Of a DNA stretch of 21,190 nucleotides, positions 9,977 through 18,071 are shown piece after piece (the first letter of the stretch is position 1; each line of letters opens with the position of its first letter). The position numbers and the translations under genes were made by a program. The stretch covers positions 1 through 21,190 of the forward strand of contig CAJUTA010000038.1 of the NCBI GenBank assembly GCA_910589685.1, given 5' to 3'. Below the pieces are notes generated by a model. It did not search any database. It was not told the DNA's origin and worked only from the letters and a program-made list of their open reading frames with translations. The DNA is from an uncultured Ureaplasma sp. (GTDB taxonomy: Bacteria > Bacillota_I > Bacilli_A > Mycoplasmatales > Mycoplasmoidaceae).

Positions 9977-10011
9977 TAAAAATATACCTAATATCAATTA
10001 GGCACATTTTT
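9977..10011. terminator. Weak bidirectional terminator between cas9 and crRNA unit A
   Basis: CCTAAT-ATCA-ATTAGG (9987-10002) is a perfect 6-bp hairpin with a T5 run downstream on both strands (10007-10011 on plus, 9977-9981 on minus). It can end cas9 transcription on plus and crRNA unit A on minus. Confidence 0.6.
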
Positions 10012-10074
10012 AAAAATTCACATAAATTTAGTACTAACCAAAAACTTTCTTGTGGTTCATCATCGTCATAATTC
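10010..10074 (-). ncRNA. crRNA unit A (29-nt spacer plus 36-nt repeat)
   Basis: Minus-strand order: spacer A (10046-10074), then repeat (10010-10045), then the hairpin terminator near 9987-10002. The predicted RNA of about 65 nt starts close to the spacer's 5' end if the TATACT at 10081-10086 (minus) is the -10. The spacer reads as an open segment NYDDDEPQE in one frame, which suggests a coding protospacer. The target is unknown. Confidence 0.7.
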
Positions 10075-10122
10075 GTTTTTAGTATAGTAAATATAGTACT
10101 AAATTATTAATATTATATATTA
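10075..10122 (-). promoter_or_regulatory. Promoter-like element of crRNA unit A
   Basis: A 48-bp block identical to 10224-10271. On the minus strand it ends ...TTTACTATACTAAAAAC directly at the spacer, placing a -10-like TATACT six bases before it, so transcription would begin at the spacer. A second TATAAT lies further upstream in the block. Read on plus it starts GTTTTTAGT and later has GTACTAAATT, so it also resembles a repeat in inverted orientation. No good -35 box. Confidence 0.55.
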
Positions 10123-10127
10123 TTAAC

Positions 10128-10154
10128 AAAAACATCTGACTTGCAGATGTTTTT
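10128..10154. terminator. Bidirectional terminator between the two crRNA units
   Basis: AAAAACATCTG (10128-10138), loop ACTTG and CAGATGTTTTT (10144-10154) form a perfect 11-bp stem with a T5 end on both strands. On minus it lies 4 nt after the repeat of unit B, so it would end crRNA B before the promoter of unit A. Confidence 0.85.
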
Positions 10155-10158
10155 ATTT

Positions 10159-10223
10159 TTAAAAATTCACATAAATTTAGTACTAACCAAAAACAATCCC
10201 GCTCTTGCTAGTGGTTCTATTGG
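10159..10223 (-). ncRNA. crRNA unit B (29-nt spacer plus 36-nt repeat)
   Basis: Minus-strand order: spacer B (10195-10223), repeat (10159-10194), terminator (10128-10154). The repeat is identical to unit A. The spacer has clearly higher GC than the surrounding DNA (about half), pointing to a foreign source. It is open in several frames, for example PIEPLARAG on minus. Confidence 0.7.
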
Positions 10224-10271
10224 GTTTTTAGTATAGTAAATATAGTACTAAATTATTAATATTATATATTA
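10224..10271 (-). promoter_or_regulatory. Promoter-like element of crRNA unit B
   Basis: Identical over 48 bp to the element of unit A, with the minus-strand TATACT ending six bases before the spacer. The sequence beyond its outer edge differs between the units, so the 48 bp are the conserved functional block. Confidence 0.55.
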
Positions 10272-10318
10272 GTAATTTGAATATTAACAAACTTACTATA
10301 TTACATCATAAAAGGAAA
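10272..10318. other. Spacer between crRNA unit B and the tracrRNA terminator
   Basis: AT-rich, no repeat and no gene. It separates the tracrRNA 3' end from the promoter-like element of unit B, so the two are unlikely to be one transcript. Confidence 0.5.
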
Positions 10319-10430
10319 TAAAAAAGAGTAAGCTTATTACTTACTCTCGATATAAATTACTAATGTAATTAATAAACGGGACTTGCCCTTATTTTTAGTT
10401 AATACTAAATTTATGTGAATCTTTAAAACT
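10319..10430 (-). ncRNA. tracrRNA
   Basis: Trans-activating RNA that pairs with the crRNA repeat and anchors it in Cas9. Minus-strand order: anti-repeat (10391-10426), complementary to all 36 repeat positions with only four G-U wobbles; nexus AATAAGGGCAAGTCCCGTTT (GGG/CCC hairpin, 10377-10389), closely resembling the SpCas9 tracrRNA nexus AATAAGGCTAGTCCGTT; stem-loop AATTAC-ATTA-GTAATT (10355-10370); terminator AGAGTAAG/CTTACTCT (10325-10347) followed by T. The 5' end is uncertain; a TATAAA on minus near 10450-10458 could be its -10. It is divergent from cas1 and runs towards the crRNA units. Confidence 0.9.
10325..10347 (-). terminator. tracrRNA terminator hairpin
   Basis: Perfect 8-bp stem AGAGTAAG/CTTACTCT with a 7-nt loop, followed on minus by TTTTT (10320-10324). 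It forms the 3' stem-loop expected of a tracrRNA. Confidence 0.85.
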
Positions 10431-10450
10431 AAATATTAATTTAGTATTTT

Positions 10451-10456
10451 TATAAT
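10451..10456 (+). promoter_or_regulatory. -10 box of the cas1-cas2-csn2 promoter
   Basis: TATAAT on plus, about 65 nt upstream of the cas1 ATG. The leader then holds a small hairpin GTTGC-AAAA-GCAAC (10485-10498). The same segment must contain the divergent tracrRNA promoter, so the two may influence each other. An ACTAAAT-ATTA-ATTTAGT palindrome (10428-10445) lies just upstream. Confidence 0.45.
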
Positions 10457-10521
10457 AACACATTATTTTAGATATAAACTAATTGTTGCAAAAGCAACTA
10501 TTTTATATTTAGGTATATTTT

Positions 10522-11418
10522 ATGGGTTGAAAAATAATAAATATTGAAACTCCTTGCATTATAAAAACACTAATGTCAAACTTGATATTATTAAAAGAAA
10601 ATAAAGTCAAAATTCCTATGAGTGATATTGATGTTCTATTAATTTCTGAGAATAGAGTAAACCTTAGTGTTAATGCAATAAATGATTTGGTACAACATGG
10701 AGTTTGTATTATTCTATGTAATCAAAATAAACTACCAAATTCATACATACTAGGATACAAAATCCAAAAACAAAGTTATGATAATTTCAGAATTCAATTA
10801 AGTTGACAAGATGAATTTAAAAAACTAGCTTGAAATTGATTACAATCAAACAAAATTAATAATCAAATCTCATATTTAAAATATTTAAAAATTGAAAATA
10901 ATAATTTAAATAATGAAATTATTGATGAATTATATGAAGCAAAGGTTGCTAGTTATTTTTTCAAATCATTATATGGTAGTAGTTTTAAAAGAACAAATGA
11001 TTCGATTATTAATAATGTTTTAAATTATGGTTATACAATTCTAACAAATATGACAGCTAGATCTATTGTAAAAAAAGGATTACATCCAATGATTTCATTT
11101 TTTCATGGTAGTTTATATACAGAAATGCCATTAGCATATGATATTGTTGAAGTATTTAGAATTGTGATTGATATTTTTGTTAAATCTATTTATGATAAAG
11201 GGATGCTTGATAATAAGCATTCTTTAAATATGCAATTAAAAAATTGCTTAATTGATTTTATTGCTAATTACAAAATAAAGATTAATGATAAATATGAATT
11301 TATTAATAACTCTATTGATTGCGTAATTGATTGAATAATTAATAAAAGTTTTATGCATAACAAAATTGAATACGATTACAAAATAGAATTTGAAAATGAT
11401 TTCAAAAACATACTATAG
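10522..11418 (+). CDS. cas1: CRISPR-associated integrase Cas1 (type II)
   Basis: Metal-dependent integrase that, with Cas2, inserts new spacers at the CRISPR leader. The 298 residues match type II Cas1 in length and layout: an N-terminal beta domain (MGWKIINIETPCIIKTLMSN... LVQHGVCIILCNQ.. LPNSYILGY) and a helical catalytic domain with YEAKVASYFF (Glu139), GLHPMISFFHG (His195) and AYDIVEVFR (Glu210), the three expected metal ligands. The frame needs TGA as Trp. The ATG at 10522 gives the standard N-terminus. No stop or frameshift is seen. cas2 overlaps its 3' end by about 23 nt. Compared with its neighbours cas9 and csn2 it looks intact, so spacer acquisition machinery may outlive interference here. 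Confidence 0.95.
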
Positions 11419-11740
11419 TAAATACAACACAATGAGAGTTATTATTATGTATGATTTGCCAAGTATTAGCAAAGATGATCATTTCTTTTATACAAAATTT
11501 CATAATGGAATTTTACAATTAGGATATATTCAAATTCAAGAATCAGTTTATTCAAAAGTCATCCAATCAAAAACTTTATCTGATAACCATATTGAAAAGT
11601 TGAAAAAAATAATTCCACCACGTGGAAAGATTAGAGCATACATTTTAACTGAAATGCAATATAATCGGAGAATAATATTAAGTGGGGAAGTTGATATTAA
11701 TGAATTTATTAATGATGATAAAAGATATAAGGTTATATAA
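11396..11740 (+). CDS. cas2: CRISPR-associated protein Cas2
   Basis: Structural partner of Cas1 in spacer integration. The core MRVIIMYDLPSISKDDHFFY is the first strand and the conserved Asp region of the ferredoxin-like Cas2 fold, followed by GILQLGYIQIQESVYSKV and KIRAYILTEMQYNRRIILSG, which matches the type II-A form. I chose the ATG at 11396 (114 residues); type II-A Cas2 proteins often carry a short N-terminal extension before the MR core. The ATG at 11432 is the alternative. It overlaps cas1, and csn2 starts directly after its stop (TAAATG). Intact. Confidence 0.93.
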   Translation: MISKTYYSKYNTMRVIIMYDLPSISKDDHFFYTKFHNGILQLGYIQIQESVYSKVIQSKTLSDNHIEKLKKIIPPRGKIRAYILTEMQYNRRIILSGEVDINEFINDDKRYKVI

Positions 11741-12441
11741 ATGAGTAATAAAATCAATTTAACATTTTTCAATAATTATTTAAATAAAGAAAATAATGAT
11801 GAAAAAATTGTAATTAGTTCAGAAAGATTTATTAATAATTTTATGTCTTTTGTCATTACAAGTTCAAACTGCATTCAATTTGATTATCTTGGATTTAAAA
11901 TCATTAAAACTACTAATACAAATATTAGTATTAGAAATCTTATTTATCGAGATAATATTTCAACAAACATTAAAGTTAATGATATATTTATTAAACAAAA
12001 AGATGTAATTATAATTTCACCATTTACAAGAGTGAGTGAAATTATTAGTGCTAGAAATAATGGTAATCTTCATCAATTTTTGAAAGAGAATGATATTTAT
12101 CTTGAAAATAGTTTATTAGAACAATTTATTAGCAAACAATTAATGGCATTACCTAATAATGTACAAAATATCATTAACCATAATTATTCAAAATGTGATT
12201 TAATTAATTATTGTGAAATTAAAGATGATTTTATTGATGAAAAAAATATTATTGATATTTTAGAAATATTAAAAAACATTTAATAATAAATATACAATTA
12301 TTTTTAATGATACTATTTATTTAAAATATTGATGTATCTAGGTACTTACAACACTTTAATTTTTTGTACTTTACAAATAGTAATAGTAATGATTATCAAA
12401 TAATTCAAAATTGAGAAGATTATTTAATTGAATATAAATAA
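11741..12441 (+). pseudogene. csn2: Csn2, with two single-base frameshifts near the 3' end
   Basis: DNA-end-binding ring protein required for spacer acquisition in type II-A systems. The uninterrupted part (11741-12283) encodes 180 residues ending ...IDILEILKNI. Removing one A in the A6 run at 12271-12276 opens the +1 frame (FNNKYTIIFNDTIYLK), and adding one A in the A4 run at 12323-12326 leads into NIDVSRYLQHFNFLYFTNSN... ending EDYLIEYK at 12441. This composite tail follows the Csn2 pattern of S. pyogenes (EILQIF.. KKKLLIFVNSGAFL.. LTVLFLEP). The gene starts directly at the cas2 stop. The lesions are either real decay or homopolymer sequence errors. Csn2 identity rests on position, size and the restored C-terminus. 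Confidence 0.8.
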
Positions 12442-12461
12442 ATTAATTATGTTTTTAAAAC

Positions 12462-12499
12462 AAAAAACTAGCCCAAGTTAATGGACTAGTTTATTTTTT
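12462..12499. terminator. Bidirectional terminator between csn2 and the S8 protease gene
   Basis: AACTAGCCCA (12466-12475) and TGGACTAGTT (12482-12491) form a 10-bp stem with one mismatch. T-rich runs follow on both strands (TTATTTTTT on plus, TTTTTTG on minus), suiting the convergent genes on either side. Confidence 0.75.
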
Positions 12500-12514
12500 G
12501 TTTATGAAGATAAA

Positions 12515-15500
12515 TTACACTTTTCTTACAACGTGAGTAGCAGAAACATAGTTTTTAGTTTTATCAAAAGATAATTTAGTTGCTGTTTTATTAACTTTAA
12601 CAATATATTTGAAACCAGCACTTTCACCCAAATGCATATAAGTATATTTTTTAATATTACTTGTATTTGAAGTTGGTTCAACTGTTCAATTAGCTGGACT
12701 TCATTTGCCTGTTCTTAAATCAAAACGTTCTAATTCTATTTTTAGATTGTATGGAAGTAATGATTTATCTAAGTTAACTAAGTCAATTGTTTTATCCAAT
12801 TTTAATTTTGTGAAATATTCTTCAAAATGACTTTTGAAATCATTCATAATTTGTCTATTTTTACTATGAGCAATTGCTAGATAAATTGCTCCAATAATTG
12901 GGAATGATGATAAACCACCTCGAGTTGGTCATAAATATTGTGATTCACGAGTATCTACATATGCACCGTTGAATAATGAAGAACAACTTGCGATTAATTG
13001 CTCACCTTCTCTTAGAATAATACAATCTGATTCAAATAATTGTGTACCAGGTGATAAATTATTTTCAACTAATTTAACTTCTACATTTCTTGATGCAATT
13101 CTTGCCATTGGATAATCTAATAATCCTGCTCCAGTAGCATATCTTAAACCATTATTATTTATTTCAGTTGAATAAATATCTAAAGAAGATGCTGCTAATA
13201 CTGACATTACTGCAACTGGATTTTCTCTTATTTGTGGGAATTCTTTCATTAATATTGAAACAGTTCCTGTTACTAATGGGGCAGAATAACTTGTTCCGTT
13301 ATGATATGTTTTTGTGCGGATATTATAATATGATTCACCAGGTGCTACAACCAATGGTTTTGGAGCTTCCTTAGTAAATAAGAATTTTGGATTTTTTTCA
13401 TAATCTGAAAAAATTGATAATACCGTTCCATTTGGATTAGTTGAACCAACATTAATGATATTTAATGCTAAATTACTATCACCAAAAAATGGGGGATTTT
13501 TTTGATTATGATTATTTCCTGCACTTTTGATAATTGTTAGACCAAATTTACGAGCAATATAATCTAATTTAAATGCAATTTCACTATATGTTCAGAAAAC
13601 AGGATCATTTGCTTCTTTTACAGCTCCTCAACTACAATTAAGAATTTTTATTCCATTATTAACCATTCAATCAATCGAAGTATTAAGGTTTCATGCTGAA
13701 GTTAAAGGTATTATATTTGAAGAACCAAAACCTGAACTTACAATTGTTGAATAACGATCGACTCCAAATGATGAACAAGAAATTTGTCCAACTAAATTGG
13801 CATGTTGAGTAATTATTCCTGATGGATGATTTATTTTCTTTTGATTTGAAAAAATTTGTTGTTCATTATAATCAATTAATCCTCTTGCAGCTTCCAAAAC
13901 CCCGACACTATTATCATACTTATCATTGAATCCTAATTGATTGTTTGCTGATTTACTAAAATATTCATTTAATCCAACTGTTGAAAATTGTTGGGCAAAT
14001 GGACTACTAACTTGAAAAAGAATTGGAAACCCATTATTTGCTTGTTGAATTTGTAATTCTCTTCCGTTTGCTTCTAAATTATACAATAATGCTTTTAAAA
14101 TTGAATTTGGATTTTTAAATTTATTATTTTTATCCATAATATCTTTTGGATCTTGTTCACCATAAATTGGAGCAGTTGAAGCGAATCCACCAATTCCAGG
14201 AATATATGGATCTATTGTGTTATCATGTATATCAAAACTAATATACGAGATATCTTCAAAATTCTTTTTCAAAAGAATAATAGCTTTTTTTGCATAATGA
14301 ACAATTGTATCAATTCATTTCTTTCCTCTTTTGTAAGGATCAACGCTCATTAATGCAAATAATTGTCTAAACTGACTTGGTTCTTTAATTAGATTGAAAT
14401 TGAATATAACATGAGATTGATTATTTCCAAATTTATATTCACCTAAATCCAATTTATCAAATATTTTTTCAAATTTTAATCATGGGTCAAATGTTGGTAA
14501 AACTAATAAATCTAATTCTTCTTTTGTATATTTGAGTAATAAACTATTAACATTGTTGTATGCTAAATATGTTGATCTATTTCAAGAAATATTTTCTGTA
14601 ATTCCTCTATATACATCTAAGTATGAATTAAATTTTGCTCTATTAGGATCTAAACAATTTTCAACCATTTGAATGCTATCAGGATTATCAATATCTAATT
14701 CTTTTGTATTTATAGTTTGATATATTCCACCAATGCTTGCAACTTTGACTCTCTCTTTTAATTGTTCATTAAAATTAAAAGCAATAAATGAAAAATCACT
14801 TATCTTTCCAATTTTTTGTTCTTCAAGACTTGCAAGTATTTTATTTGTAATTTGTTCAATTCAATATTGTTTATTAATTGGTTCACGTGCAAGATATGCA
14901 AATAATAAATTCATTTTTTCTTGAGTGTTAAATTGTCTAAATTGTACACCTAATGTTGTGCTATTTGTTGAACTTTTACCAATTTTAGAAATTTCTAAAT
15001 CTGATGGATCAAAGCTAGATATTTGTTTTAATATATAGATTTGATTACAAATCCCATCAAAATAATCTTTGTAATATAAGATGGAGTTTTTAAATGATAA
15101 TTCAACATCTGCACAAACTTTAAAACGAACTGAACTTCCTAAATATTTTTCAATTTCTACAATACTAGGATCATCACCTAGAAAAAATGTATTATACGCT
15201 GTAAATTGAAGATCACGTCTAATTGGATCAAATCCATTTTTAGATGAATTGATATCAAAATTTATTCTTGAAATATTTTGATATCCATATTTTTTAGTTT
15301 CAATTTCTTGACAAACAATTTTTACTAAGTGTTTTAATAAATAGCTACTATTTTCTTTATTTAAATAAATATATGCAAATAATTGTGCAACTTCATCTTC
15401 TGATTTATATTTATTTAAATCTATTGTTAGTGATGCTGATTTTCCATCATATTGAGATTTATCAACTTTAATTGAATCAATTATCTCTTTGCTAAGAAGA

Positions 15501-16021
15501 TTAATTTTAGAATCTGGGATTTGTGCTCCATGTAATTGTGAATAAATTGTATCGATAGAGATAATAGCCTTACCACTTGGATCAGATGGATCATTGTCTT
15601 GATTATCATCAAATTCATTTGGAATTAATTCAAGATTAGATTCTCCGTCAATTGTATAAATAATAATTCCTGAAACATACTTACTTTTTGAAAGTATATC
15701 CAGGAATTTTTCATCGTATTCATTAAAAATAATTCAGGCTTCACTAGAAACATTACTTATTTCAGAATAATTAACATTAGTTAATGTTTTTAAAATTTCA
15801 GATAAAGCTTTATTATTATTTTTTGTATGATATTCTATTTTTTGTTCACTTGTTAGTTCATCGGCTGGTTCTTCAAATTGCAACAACAAACGAACAACAA
15901 ATTCATTTTCTAATTTCTTATTACTATATGGTAAGAAATATATGACTTCTTTACTCATCGGAATAATAAATTTTTCATTCATTACTCTAAAGTCTTTAAT
16001 AATTCCTTGATTTTTACTCAT
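12515..16021 (-). CDS. Large subtilisin-like (S8) serine protease
   Basis: 1168 residues. The peptidase domain is at about 700-960: His740 in IITQHANLVGQIS, the oxyanion Asn in IKSAGNNH, and Ser911 in NGTSYSAPLVTG. The Asp is less clear: the strand before His reads VGVLEAARGLID, so Asp717 is a candidate while the usual position holds Glu710. An N-terminal region of about 700 residues without recognisable domain precedes it, and about 200 residues follow, ending in a beta-rich segment. No signal peptide, lipobox or membrane segment is visible, so a cytoplasmic location is possible. The start is supported by AGAAGGAGAG just upstream of the ATG. Many TGA codons are read as Trp. It is transcribed alone, towards csn2. 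Whether it is a nutritional, surface-processing or defence protease cannot be told from sequence. Confidence 0.85.
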
Positions 16022-16044
16022 AGTTCTCTCCTTCTATTTCTAAT

Positions 16045-16098
16045 TTTATAGAAATTTTTCATCTTAATTCATGAATAAATAAAAACAATTAAGGATGA
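16045..16098 (-). promoter_or_regulatory. Promoter region of the S8 protease with an inverted repeat
   Basis: A -10 TATAAA (16045-16050, minus) lies about 24 nt before the start. Just upstream is an inverted repeat TCATCTTAATT (16059-16069) / AATTAAGGATGA (16087-16098), perfect over 11 bp apart from one extra base. It covers the expected -35 region and could be an operator. The rest of the gap to rsgA (16099-16153) holds only a weak AAATAGT/ACTATTT hairpin. Confidence 0.4.
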
Positions 16099-16153
16099 AA
16101 TAGTAGTTTTTACACTATTTTCAAAAATATTTAAAAAATTAATAAATAAATAT

Positions 16154-17029
16154 CTAATTTTTTGTCAATTCATTCATTATTTCACAATAAATTTTGTATC
16201 TTATTTCGCTTATTTTTTTATCAATAATTGCATCTTTTATTGCGCAATTTGGTTCGTTTATGTGCAGACAATTTGCAAATTTGCAACCAACAGATAACTG
16301 ATAAAAATCATGATAACTGTGTGAAAATTGTAAAGGTGTTAATAAATTTATATCAATACTACTAAATCCAGGGGTATCAATTAAATAGTAATTATTATCA
16401 ATTATTAATTGTGAAGTTGTTGTAGTATGCTTTCCTCGATTTAAACTATTAGAAATTTCTTGTGTTCTCAAAGATAAATTCGGTAGTAATCTATTAATTA
16501 ATGTTGATTTACCAACTCCACTATTACCTGCTAAGCAAAAAATTTTGTTTTTAATAATTTTTTTAAAACTTTCAAAATTTTCATCATTATTAGATAAAAA
16601 AACTTTGTAATTTGCATCTTTTAATATTTTGTAATAAAAATTAAAATCATCAAGTTCCTTGGAATTACATAAATCAGATTTAGTAATCATAATAACAACA
16701 TTACCTATAAACATCTCATAATAAGCTAAATATTTCATTAATAAATGAAAATTAAAATTTGGTTCAATTATTGATTGAACTATTACAACAGTATCAATAT
16801 TGGCAACTTTTGGACGAATGATAAAATTTTGTCGTTCTTTAATGGAAATAATGACATATTCATCATTTATTTTAGTTAATTCAACATAATCACCAACAAC
16901 AATATCATTATGAATTTTGAAAATCTTTATTTTTCCCTTAATTTTACAAATATGATATTCACCTTGAAAATAAACTTTTGATGTTGTAGCAAAAACTTGG
17001 ATAACTAAACCAAAATTATTGTTATGCAT
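16154..17029 (-). CDS. rsgA: Ribosome small subunit-dependent GTPase A
   Basis: Late 30S-assembly GTPase. The 291 residues show the circularly permuted GTPase order typical of the family: an N-terminal OB-fold (GLVIQVFATTSKVYF... VGDYVEL), G4 TKSDL before G1 GNSGVGKST, then switch region RGKHTTTTSQL and G3 DTPGF, and a C-terminal zinc site CKFANCLHINEPNC. Its ATG overlaps the rlmN stop by 8 nt (ATGCATAA), so the two are translationally coupled. No unusual residue seen. Confidence 0.95.
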   Translation of the reverse strand: MHNNNFGLVIQVFATTSKVYFQGEYHICKIKGKIKIFKIHNDIVVGDYVELTKINDEYVIISIKERQNFIIRPKVANIDTVVIVQSIIEPNFNFHLLMKYLAYYEMFIGNVVIMITKSDLCNSKELDDFNFYYKILKDANYKVFLSNNDENFESFKKIIKNKIFCLAGNSGVGKSTLINRLLPNLSLRTQEISNSLNRGKHTTTTSQLIIDNNYYLIDTPGFSSIDINLLTPLQFSHSYHDFYQLSVGCKFANCLHINEPNCAIKDAIIDKKISEIRYKIYCEIMNELTKN

Positions 17030-18071
17030 TTTTTACCTCAATATTTTTTGCACGCAATTGACCGCATGCCGCATCAATTTTTCGACCTTTTTCTTGACGA
17101 ATAGTCACTTGAATATGATGCTTTGTTAAATAATTTGCAAATTCTTTAACTTTTTCACTTCTTTTAAATTCATTTTCTTTAACTGAATTATAAGGAATTA
17201 AATTAACATAACATAAGACATTATCTAATAATTTAACAAGTTGCTTTGCACATTCGATTGAATCATTAACATCAGCAAGCATAATATATTCAAAAGTGAT
17301 TCTACGATTTGTTGCAATGATATATTTTTTTACTGCATCCATTAATTTTTCTAAATTAAATGCTCTATTTATTGGCATTATTTTGTTACGAATTTCATCA
17401 TTAGGAGCATGTAATGAGATTGCTAAACCAACCTGTGGCATTTGTGTTTGTCATTCTTCAAATTTATTAACTAAACCACAAGTAGAAACTGTGATTTTAC
17501 GTCAACCTATTTGCAAACCATTATCATTATTTATAATTCTAATAAATTTGATAACTTCAACTAAATTATCAAATGGCTCGCCAATTCCCATTACTACAAT
17601 ATTACTAATTCTTTCATTTTTATTTTTTGTATCTAAATATTTTTGAACACTATAAATTTGTGAAACAATTTCATAAGCAGATAAATTTCTCTTTTTCTTT
17701 AATAAACCAGATGCACAAAATTTGCAACCCATATTACAACCAACTTGTGTTGTTACACAAACACTTAAGCCATAATCAAACTTCATCAAAACAGTTTCAA
17801 TTAAATTTCCATCACTTAGTTCAAATAAAAATTTTGTTGTTTCATCAATTGGATCTAATTGAAATTTTTTAACATTTAATGTATGAAATTCAAAATTTTC
17901 ATTTAAAAATAAAATCAATTGTTTTGACAAATTTGTCATTTCATTAAAAGAATTAACTCTTTTTTTATATATCCATTGAAAAATTTGAATTGCATTAAAT
18001 TTTTTAAAATTATTTGCAACTAATAGCTCTGTAAGTTCATCTAAAGTAAAATTTAAAATATTTTGTTTCAT
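17022..18071 (-). CDS. rlmN: Dual-specificity 23S rRNA / tRNA adenine C2-methyltransferase
   Basis: Radical-SAM enzyme that methylates C2 of A2503 in 23S rRNA and A37 in some tRNAs. The 349 residues have the family's normal length. Seen: the [4Fe-4S]-binding [11 protein letters not shown] (CxxxCxxC), GIGEPFDN, the SAM-contact SLHAPND, and the C-terminal ACGQLR with the mechanistic Cys. The frame is open only with TGA as Trp (for example QIGWRKI and EEWQTQ). The start overlaps the gmk stop by one base (TAATG), and the rsgA start overlaps its stop, so gmk, rlmN and rsgA form one tightly packed operon. Confidence 0.95.

Larger units (their letters stand above)
10006..10271 (-). CRISPR. Atypical CRISPR locus: two separate single-spacer units
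   Basis: Two 117-bp units (10006-10122, 10155-10271) start 149 bp apart. Each has an identical 40-bp left block, a unit-specific 29-bp centre and an identical 48-bp right block. The last 36 bp of the left block, read on minus, are the CRISPR repeat (GTTTTTGGTTAGTACTAAAT...), complementary to the tracrRNA anti-repeat. The spacer is 29 nt and begins right after AAAAAC of the right block. The units are separated by a perfect hairpin terminator, not by a shared repeat, and no repeat lies upstream of either spacer. The orientation, spacer then repeat, matches a mature type II crRNA. Confidence 0.85.

Noticed and set aside
10006..10271. The two units as a simple tandem duplication or transposon remnant
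   Set aside because: The difference is confined to exactly 29 bp, the size of a type II spacer, flanked by a repeat that pairs with the tracrRNA; random divergence would not do this.
13168..13374. Plus-strand frame within the S8 protease gene
   Set aside because: Antisense to the conserved GTSYSAP peptidase region; no start signal.
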